Origin: Alviniconcha marisindica
Taxonomy: Eukaryota > Mollusca > Gastropoda > Provannidae
Assembly (NCBI GenBank): GCA_018857735.1
Contig: JABMCL010002631.1
Location: forward strand, 610,001 to 674,000
Direction: 5' to 3'
DNA length: 64,000 nt
Shown: piece by piece, positions 1 to 10,600 of the stretch
How the letters are laid out: every line of letters begins with the position of its first letter
Numbering within the stretch: position 1 is the first letter of the stretch
Notes under the pieces: generated by a model
What the model saw: only the letters and a program-made list of their open reading frames with translations
Databases searched by the model: none
Told to the model about the DNA's origin: nothing
Translations under genes and position numbers: made by a program

Positions 1-1457
1 TACGGACAGCGCGGATTGTCAAATTTTGACACAGAATGACCAAATGTGCGCCCGCGCGCGTGTGCTTATTGTATAGTATGTGTGTGTCTCTCTCACTCTC
101 TGACACTGATACAGTGATAGAGAAATGATGATGATGTAGAGCTTCATGTCCTCGGATGTCAGTTGACATATTAGGGACAAACTGTGACCAATGCCTAAGC
201 ATGGTTCAATGTTGCTTTGACCAAGGCAGAAACCGTAAGGCTCATTAGGACGGAAAGCCCAGGACGGCCACCTCGACCCTCACACAGCTCCTGACCTCTG
301 CTGACAGAGAGAAGAGGACCTCCAACTCTTCAGGGGACTGATTCACTAGCAACATCCTCTAGTCAGTTTCTTTGCCACAAGGCAGCTTAACACAGTAACA
401 GTGGCCTATCTGCTTGCACTACCATACCATGGAGAAAAACACACTTGGGAATCAGAATCGGGATATTTACTTGGTGAACCAGGTGGCAAACTTGTGTTTG
501 TGATGATGCTGTCACCAGTACAGGGTGTTTGTTAGTAGAGCTGCAGTATTGTAGCTTGGCCAGTCTGTGTAGACGGCCATATATCTGACCTGTTAAACTT
601 ACAGTGATTGATTGGTTTCCATGAACCACTTTTGCCACCTTACAGATATTGTACACCTGTTTGAAAAATATGTAGCATGATAACTGGAAATGTAGCAGAT
701 TGGCTGCTGGTTACCAATGCCAGCTCGGCAAGTGCTTGGACCGCAATGACCATTTCCTTCATTGAGTCGTAGTAAGAATGGGGATGCAGGTCAGCAGGTT
801 TTTGTATATATATATGCTTTAAGTTTAACCCCTTTACTGCCCCAACCTGTGAAATGTCTGGGCTGAAAGATGCACGGACACACCAGTAAACAGTATATTG
901 TCCACTCCTATAACATCAATTTTCAATGCTATGCGTTTTGATGAAAATCCTTTCACATGCAAGTGGGAAAAAGAAGACAAAAAGGCTTAAGGCTTTCAAA
1001 CTTTGCACTTTTATGGGTAATTTTCAAATGACATCACAGCAGTGAAGGGGTTAGTGCTGCATTTTTGCTGCCCCCATACAAAAGCATTGTCTTTCTGAAG
1101 GAGTTTTTGCAGGGGTAACTGATGCTGGCCATTGGGGGTTGGGGTGGGGGGAACTAATGTGTCCAGTGCCAAAGGCAAAGGTAAGCTTTAAGTTTTACAG
1201 GAGAAAATAGAACCTGTTTAAAAAGTCTGCAATTGAGAGTCTGATTTCATAACTTGACTTATTCGGTTATTGAAAGTGTCTGTTAAGTGTTATGTTCCAA
1301 TGCTAAGCTTCATAACAATTACTTGGGGCTGTTAATGTTATAAGCTGGTTCTTTGAAGTGATTGATTCTTTATCTTCTGTTTCAGACATATGATAGCACT
1401 GTTCTGCCTTGACACTGACAGTGACAGTCTAGACCTGGTACTTCACTATTAAACAAG
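1..1457. other. Upstream of the PDCD7 start codon
   Basis: No coding exon seen. It holds an R1 repeat copy (131-300). An acceptor (TTCTGTTTCAG) ends at 1385, so 1386-1457 is probably 5' UTR. A possible matching donor, AAAG then GTAAGC, is at 1181, giving a ~200-base 5' UTR intron; this is weakly supported. No TATA box or clear promoter was recognised. Confidence 0.35.
131..300 (+). repeat. Dispersed repeat family R1, copy 1
   Basis: Shares long stretches with 5823-5995, for example CAGTTGACATATTAGGGACA and CACACAGCTCCTGA. Ends in an AC/CT-rich segment. No protein or clear tRNA head was seen, so this is a SINE- or MITE-like family, here unnamed. Confidence 0.7.
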
Positions 1458-2624
1458 ATGGAGAAAAGCATAGCTGATCGTCTGAAAGAATTCAAAACAG
1501 CATCATCTGCAAGAGGCGAGGCAACAGCATCCAGCAACTTTGAACGCCATTCCAACCAAAGCAATGTTTTCACTCCTGGAGCGTATCGGCCCCAAAAAAA
1601 CAGGCCTGGCTATTCACAGGATGCACACAATTCACGGCCTTCAGCCCCTCCACCATTTGATGCTCAGCGCCCTCCGCCAAGACCGCTGAACTCATCAGTG
1701 CCATTTCCAGTTCCGCCCACAGTCCCAGTCTTTAACCCATCCGCTCCGCCACCAGGGTTACCCCCCTTTGCTGTGCCTCCGCCTTCAGCTGCTGGTTGTG
1801 GAGCGTCAGGATCAATGCCGCCACCACCACCATCCTTTCCTCCACACAGCAGTGCAGCAGGTGTTCATCCACAGAACAACTTGGGGGCCGTTCCGCAGCA
1901 GGGTAGTTTTGGGGCTGCTCCATGGCAGAACTCTATGGGGGCTTTTCCTCCCCAGCACAGCCGTGGACATGTTTCACCGCAGAATAGTGCTGGAGGTGTT
2001 CCCCCACCTCAGAGCAACTCTGGGAATATGCCACTGCAGGACAGCTTCAGGAATGTTCCACCCCAGAGCAACTTTGGGAATGTTCCACCACCTAGCAACT
2101 TTGGGAATGTTCCACCACAGAGCAGCTTTGGGAATGTTCCACCACAGAACAACTTTGGGAATACCCCACCACAGAACAACTTTGGGAATGTGCGACCTCA
2201 GAACAACTTCGGGAATGTTCCACCACCAAACAACTTTGGGAACGTCCCACCACCAAACAACTTTGGGAATGTCCCACCGCCGAACAACTTTGGGAATGCT
2301 GTTTCGCAAGCAGCTGGTGGACTGTCCTCATCCACCCAATACTCTTCGTTCGCTCCTTACACGCTTCCTGAGGGGCAAGCGAAATTCTCCTCCCCGCCTC
2401 CCTATCACCATCCCCTCCCGGAGCCCACCATTAGCGATTCAGGGAAGGTCAAGGCTGACCAGTGTGATGTTGGTGCCCAGCAGGATGTCATCCAGTGGCT
2501 GAAGAACACTGGCAAGTTGAAGGACCATGAGGCAGCCAGCGGCAGCAAGGATGAGGCTAATGGGACTGCCGCAGTGGCAGGTGCTGAATCCGATGCGGTG
2601 CAGAAGAAGCGATGCAGCCTGAGT
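1458..2624 (+). CDS. PDCD7: PDCD7 coding exon 1 (Pro-rich N-terminus with nonapeptide repeats)
   Basis: Encodes residues 1-389, starting [14 protein letters not shown] Pro-rich stretch is followed by about a dozen copies of a nine-residue repeat of the type NNFGNVPPP, from about 2015 to 2305 (27-nt unit). The tail [15 protein letters not shown] looks like a short ordered segment. The exon ends in phase 0 at a GTATGT donor (2625). The frame stays open to 2690, but the donor and the next exon's phase support ending here. The repeats are in-frame expansions, so length is probably polymorphic. Confidence 0.85.
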
Positions 2625-2898
2625 GTATGTTGCGTTTTGTGTCCTGTGGTTTTAATTTTGGTCCATTTTTTATTTTTTGGTACTGGCTAAGATTTTAGTG
2701 ATAGTATTCACTAGAAATGTTGTGATCTTGATTGTTTTTAAGTTGTGTAGATGTTTCGGTGGGAGGTGTCCTTGTTGCTTTCCCCTTGAGAAAATTTGGG
2801 TGCAAATTTCTGATTGTGCTTGCTGGCAAGTGGCATACCTGTCAGGTCAGCTGTCCTGACTGTTAATTTACATGCTACATTCCTGCAATTCCTTGACA

Positions 2899-2967
<69 letters not shown>

Positions 2968-5900
2968 AAAACATTCTTCTCTGACAGCAAACATTTGATA
3001 TTATCAATATATATATATTATATATAATATAATATATATATATAATATATATATATATCTTCATGTGACATTTGTAATTATATATTATATATTATCTTTA
3101 TGTGACACTTATGCATGTTGTAAACACTAAAACAGACTCATTGCTTATAGTGTTTATATATATATTATAAATGTCTTCAGGTGACACTTGTGCATGTTGT
3201 AAACAGACTCATTGCTTATACAAGTTATAGTTATACTCATTAGTGATGCCAGACTGTATCATTATTGTGCAGTTTCTTTCAATGCTGGTAGGAAGCTGAA
3301 CCACTTTAGACATTCTAATTGACTGAAACCATAGAGACACATGTGCCCTGTGTGGCCTATAAAACTGGCTCTGTGTGCTGATTCGTATGCAGATTGGCCA
3401 AGCCCACAGGAAACTGCGCTGTGTGCTTCATTCATTGGCAGCCGTGCAGGGGGAGTTGCAGCAACTGAAGGAAGAGCAGGCAACGCTCGACACAGAGACA
3501 TGGGAAGCCAGGGTTCTGAAAATCAGACAGCTCAAAGTGAGGTTTTATAATTACTCATAGTCACAATGTCTATCATATGTAATGGGCAGGTATACCACAG
3601 GCTGAAAACTGAATGGATTATTTAGTCAAGCATGTTGAAGATCAGTTGGAGTACCTCTGCATAACTTAACGGGTGACATTTTTTTTCTTTTTTTCCCCAC
3701 CTCTCTTCTTTTGTTTTTAGGGCACTTGGTGGGACCTCAGTTTCTAGTCTCATCTGAAGGACTTCTTGCACTTGTAGAGTCTGCACAGAATTTGACTCCA
3801 GAGAAATCTCAGGGGCAGGTGCAAAGTCTAGCAAGTAACAGTCATCCATCGATATGGTAACCTTGCTCGATTGTGCTTAATCTTTGGCTTTTGAGAGGAC
3901 TTCTCTCACTCTGTGCCATCAACTCTCCAGTAGGGACAAGATATGCAGGGTACTAAATTTATAACAACAACAACAAAAATCTGTTAGTATTATGCATATT
4001 ATCATTTAGTTTTGAGGTACATGTATTATCAACTGTTGTTTCAGGAAGCCTATTTTGAAGCAAAGCGTGAGGTTGATGTCAGTCAGCTGAAAGATCTGAA
4101 AAGAAAACTTGATGACCGCAAAAAGAAAAGGGTAAGTTCTGCCTGTTAACATCCTGATGGGAAGTAAGTAAGTAAGTTGGTGTTTTAAGACAAGATCTAA
4201 ATGTGTTGAATAACTTGAAAGGTTCGTTATCTGACTTGTGCCAGTGCTTAACTGTAGCGAAGTGATGAATTGCTGTTTGACAAGAAATCAGAGAAGACGC
4301 GTTATATTTTTAAGAGGCCAGTCTGTCAAGAGAAAGATGATGTCCGTCTGATGTTCTCATTTTTGTCTTTCAGTAAATCGGCAACAGGGGGCTGGGTGGC
4401 AACAGCAGTTTGCTTCCCTCTCACACATATCCTTTATTTTACCCCTCTGACACTGACAGTCTGTATCTATATCCTTTGTGATGCAACCGTATCCTTGAGC
4501 TGTACTGGGGGAAGAAGAAGACCGAAAAACAAGTGTTTTGTTTTCTGAAGTGTGTTTCTGATGGCTAGTTTGACTCGCTACTTCTGAGTCTGTCTTTACT
4601 TGTGTGTGGCGTTGCTGACAGTAGCATACTGTTGTGTAGGAGGACGACTGTTACATTGGAGGACAGCACTTGTTATCAGACACTTGCCATCAGCAAGCAT
4701 AGGAATTTAGGACAGCACTTGTAATTAGCCAACATAGGACAGCACTTGTAATCAGCAAACATAGGACAGCACTTGTAATCAGCAAACTTAGGACAGTACT
4801 TGTAATCAGCAAACATAGGACAGAACTTGCAATCAGCAAACTTAGGACAGCACTTTTAATCAGCAAACATAGGACAGCACTTGTAATCAGCAAACATAAG
4901 ACAACACTTGTAGTCAGAAAACATAGGACAGCACTTGTCAGCAAACAGGAGGACAAGATTTGTAACCAGCCAACATAGGAGGACAATACTTGTAACGAGT
5001 GAACATTGGAGGACAATACATGTAACAAAGTCAAAATGAATATGAAAGGGGATTGAACTTGGTCAAGCATGTTGTGTTTCCTCTGTGAGTGTTTCTATGT
5101 GTGTGTGTCTGTGTGCATGCATGTGTGTGTGTGTGTGTATATCAGTATGTGTGCTATGGAATGGTGTCACTGTGATTGTGTGAATGAGTTTCTGTTACTA
5201 TAACATGTGATGATAATGTTCATGTAGCAGTGCTGCTCTCGGTCAGATTGTTGATGACTGTGAGCACACTGTGAGCATTTTCCCCACCTCCCCTTCTATA
5301 TATATGTGCTTGGATGGATTGCAGGATCGGCAGAGGCGCCGTAAGCAGGAAGACAAAGAGCTGGAGCAACAGACATTGTTTGAACGTGCTCAGAAACATG
5401 CTGCCATTGACCAGTGGCGTAATCAGATTCTACAGGAACATTTGAACCAACAACAGGTAACAGAGAACGATTCTAGAAGTTAAAGTATAATAATAACTCT
5501 CTTATAATGCTATACCCCATAACAATTTACGGGCTCAGTCACAGCATTGTACATTATCGACATGACAATTGACGAAGCAAAAAAGTAGCAATCTTTTAAC
5601 AAATTGAATTGCCTGTGCAAAACAGAATTAACTGAAAATGATGTGGGTGGGAGGGCGGGTGGGTGATTTGATTTGATTTGTTCTTGCTTTGTTGCATGCT
5701 TGATGTTACTGCAAGGGTTGTCAAAGTGAATGTCCATTTAGTTTGAACTTTTCTACTCTGTGCAAGCCGTTCTTTGCTGCCAGAGATCCTGGAATGTTGA
5801 AGAAGGAGATGCTGGCACAATCTTGATGATGAAGTGATGCTTAATGTCCTCAGATGTCAGTTGACTTATTAGGGACAAGTTGTGACCAATGCCGAAGCAC

Positions 5901-6404
5901 GGTGCAATAAATCTTTACGTCCACGGAAACCAGAAGGCTCGTTAGGACGGACAGTCCAGGACGTCCACCTCGACTCTCACACAGCTCCTGAACTATGGCA
6001 CAATCTTTGATGATGTGTCAGTTAAATAGTCTTGATAGTCCTGATTATTGTGCCCCCCCCCCCCCCCCCCCCCCAATAGTCCTGATTATAATGCCTTCCC
6101 CACAAAAAAAATAGCCAGGATAAAACATTTAGACAAGCCCTACACGATACATTCACTCTCCAGAAAATTTAGAAGAAATGGTAGTATATTGTTAATTTCA
6201 GTGCCACATTGATGTGTTGGCAAATGTTTGCATGAAGCGTTTTACACATTATATCCCAACTGAAAAAATACCCTTGTGGCCTGAAAAAGATTGCTGTGTA
6301 TAATTGAATCGCACACTTGTGTATGCCATGGTGTTCTGTTGTTTGTTTTGCTTTTCAGATTTAGATTTTTTTTAATGTGCTCTGTGTGTGTGTGTGTAAA
6401 CACG

Positions 6405-6445
<41 letters not shown>

Positions 6446-6452
6446 CACATTA

Positions 6453-6483
<31 letters not shown>

Positions 6484-7420
6484 GAAGATTTCTAAGTGTG
6501 TTTCTGCTGCTTTCAGGTTAGTACTGGATTTGGAGAGCCAGTACTTTGCATATTCTTTTTTTATATTTTCAGGTGAAGCAAATGAAAGAGACGGCAGACA
6601 AAACCCTCAGTAAAGTTCGGCGAGAGATTCGCGAGACTCGTAAAATGCTGGACACTATAAACAGGCTGCAGAAACTCAGGGCTGTACGCAATGATACAGC
6701 TGAAAAACGAGGTACAGATGTGTTCATTATTATAAAAGGACGCACATGCTTGTTGACTTGTATGTTGTTGTTGTTTTTATAAAAAAAATCTCTTGATGAA
6801 CTTGAGCACTGGCTGTAGCTGGATGTCAGTGTGCATTTTCAAAAGTGATTGTCCAATGCTGGCTTTTCTGATGTCTCTGTTTGTTGTCCAGTTAAGTTGT
6901 ATGTAAATCAAGTTTTGAATTGTCAGTATACTAATGTGTGTGTATGTGTGTGTGCTTAGAATAGTCGCTATGGACAATATTGTGTGCTTTATAAATGCTT
7001 TAATTATTAATATTATTATTCTAAACAGCTTGCACCATTGGCATTGTTTTTAGCAGTTAATGCATAGTGCAAAACCTTCTTCAAGCAACTTCATGATTTC
7101 TGGAGGGATCTTCATGAAAAACACCCTGTCTGGGATCCTTCAGATCCAACCCCAGAACCGTTTTTTAATCCCAAACAATAGACTTACTGTGTTTTCCCCT
7201 CTCATGCTGCTGTTTTCCTCCGCCACTGTTCATACAAGGATACAAGGATGTTTATTTGCCAGTAACATTTAAATGTACAGAGGAGTTTGTCTTGGTGACA
7301 TTCCAGTCATACAGTGCATTAACAAATAGAAAAAACATTACAAATAGCTTTGAAAAAAAGTTATAAATAAATAAAGTTAAATTCAGCAATGTAACAATCT
7401 CATGCATGCAATGTAAGCTA

Positions 7421-7466
<46 letters not shown>

Positions 7467-7606
7467 GCATGCACGCACACACACACACACATGTGCATGC
7501 ACGCGCACACACACACATACACACACACACAATGTAACACATGTGCATGCACACACACACACACACACACGTGCATGCACGCTCACACAATGTGCATCGC
7601 ATGCAC

Positions 7607-7673
<67 letters not shown>

Positions 7674-10600
7674 CACACACGTGTGCATGCACACACACAC
7701 ACACACACAACATGTATGCATGCACGCACACACATGCACGTGCATGCACACATGACATGGCATGGCATAACATTTTGCCATTTGCACAGGTGGGTGTGAG
7801 TAACCTGCACATCCAACTTATGAACCATGCATACAAAAGCAATCCACCCTGTGTCACAGCTAATCACAGTCACATAAAAAGTTCATCATCTGTTCAAATA
7901 GGAATTATAAATTGTGTATAGTGTACTTGTGTATGCAAGTGCCCATGTATGTGTGTGTGTGTGTGTATTTATACATGTGTATGTGTGCAAGCATGTATGA
8001 GTGCTTTGACTGTTTCTGCTGGACAAGACATGCTGGTTTGGCATCCTTTATTTTGACTTCATGGCTTTAAATGTTCCTGCAGGACAACTGTTTCCACCTT
8101 CTGTGGCGGAGCACTTCACAGAAAAGACGAACGACTTGGCCCAGCTCTTGACTCGGCAGATTGAGGCCTTTGAGAAAGAGGAGGCCGCGCTGAAGGTTGG
8201 TTCTGTTTTTTCTTTCTTTTCTGCACATAGTTTGTGCAAGATATTGATGTGCGCATTCATCACATTCACGAAAACGTGCCTGCATGCACTCACAGGTGCA
8301 AGCTTATGCATGCACACACATGCACCCCCCCTCCTTCCCTCCTACATGCATGCACACGGACATGCCATGCATGCACACATGCATGCACACACACACACAC
8401 ACATCACCCAGCTCCTTGCCACGATTGATGCAAGGTCCCATGCTTTATGCCTGCAGAATATGGATAGGCTGCATATGAAATTGTGTATTGCATCAATGAA
8501 TTAGACATGTCTTTGTGATTTCATATAAATTTTCTCGCCTCTATTGAGTCCATGCAATGCATATTGTTTGGGTTGCCAGCGTTCTGTCACTGTCAGTTGC
8601 AGTTAGGTGAAATTATGTAAACACTGAGCTGTGCCTGCTATAAATTATGTCAACATTGAGATGTGCCTGCTATAAATTATGTCAACATTGAGATGTGCCT
8701 GCTATAAATTATGTAAACATTGAGATGTGCCTGCTATGTTGACCATTTTTGACTTGATTGCTTTTGACGGAGTTGTGTGCAGAACTGTGATTCAGCTTTT
8801 TTATTTGTGGTTTAAATTAATGACTTGTGTTTTGAACTGATGTAAATGTGTGATTCATCCTGAAGTGACCCCATGTGGTTGATGGTACATTAAAAATAAA
8901 ATTCAAGAGCTAGGCACTAAGAGGGGGCCTGTTGCGCTTTCTTCTTGCCAGCTTCTTCTGGAGACAGAGAAGCAGGAAGCCAAGGAAAAGGAAGAGGAAG
9001 AGAAGCGACAGAAGGAGAAGGAGATGAGGCAGAGTGAAATGGAGGAGGAAAAGCTTTGTCTGTTTGGTTTATCAGGTACGTTTTTTTTTCTTTTTCTCCC
9101 TTTGCCTGTGTCGGTTTGTAAATCTGAAACAGATTGAGGCCCAGAGCTCTCATGCAGAGTCGACACACGAGGGAGTTAATTAGTGCTTGAAAGAGGTCAC
9201 ACGTACACAACAACAAAGACCGGAGTCGCCTACAGTAACTCTCAACCTGGCATGCGAGTAAATACAAGGTACATAAACTCCAGCAACTCAGGTCTTTGTT
9301 GTTGTGTTTGTGTGATCTCTTTTGAGCACTAATTAACTCCCTTGTGTTGATTCTGGTTTGTTTACATTTCACTCATCACATGTGCCAATAGGTTTAACCA
9401 GAGGTTGCATTTTGAAAGAGGTGTGTCTGTGTGCATTGGCTTGCCTTAATTTCATCCATGTATGGTCCCCAGAGATGCAGTTGAAAAAGTGTGTGTGTGT
9501 TACGAGTGTGTGTACCCCTACGCATACATGTGTGTGCATGCATTGGTTTGCCTGCACTTCAGTGTACAGTCCCCAGAGATGCATTTGAAAAGGTGTGTGT
9601 GTGTTACGAGCGTGTGTACCTAGGCGTACATGTGTGTGTGTGTGCGTGCATGCATTGGTTTGCCTGCATTTCATCAGTCCCCAGAGATGCAGATACATTT
9701 CACGTGTGTGTATGCACATGGTGCTCTGTGTGTAATTGCGTGTATGTTCACTGACAAACCTAAAACACCAAACATGACTGTTACTAATGATGGGGTGGGA
9801 GTCAGGAATCAGCTGGTCTTGGCAGGATTAGGGGACTGTGGCTGCGTGGCTGAGGCCCATGCAGATGAGGAGGGGGGTTCAGGGATGACCCAGCCATCCA
9901 GGATGGAGTATGTGGGGGGGGGGGGGGGGGGGGTGTTAGTCTGCTGTGTGGAATATCATGTGTTCAGTTCCATGGTAAATGAGAGAGCCATTGTCAATCA
10001 GACAGACATTGCAACTGTTGCAAAGGAAACGTTGGGCACGCTTCTGAGAGACAGGGTTGAGTGCTTAGGTTTTTTTCCGTGCACATAGATACCATCTTGA
10101 AGTGGCCTCAACTGTACCATGGTAGACAAAAAGACAAACGTGTGTGTGTGTGTGCATCATTTTGCCTGCATTTCCTAATTGCTTTATCCCCATCAATGCA
10201 TTTCAAAAGGTGTGTGCATGGGGTGGTGTGTGTGTGAGGTGGGGGGTGGTGGTGGTGGTGTGTGTGTGGGGGGTGGTAGTGCATGTATGGGGCAGTGGTG
10301 TGTGGGGTGGTAGTGCATGTATGGGGCAGTGGTGTGTTGTGGTGGTGGTGTGTGTGTGTGTGGGGTGGTAGTGCATGTATGGGGCAGTGGTGTGGGGTGG
10401 TAGTGCATGTATGGGGCAGTGGTGTGTGGTGGTGTGTGGGGTGGTAGTACATGTATGGGGCAGTGGGGTGGTGTCTTGGCAGTGGTGTGTGTGGGGTGGT
10501 GGTGCATGTATGGGGCAGTGGTGTGTGGTGGTGGTGGTGTGTGTGTGGTGGTAGTGCATGTATGGGGCAGTGGTGTGTGGTGGTGGTGGTGTGTGTGGGG

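Noticed and set aside
7236..7246. AAGGATAC (a U12-type 5' splice-site motif on the minus strand) in PDCD7 intron 5
   Set aside because: Single copy, on the wrong strand for PDCD7, and about what chance predicts.
7252..7857. 201-codon Cys/Val-rich frame
   Set aside because: Translation of (CA)n microsatellite on the opposite strand.
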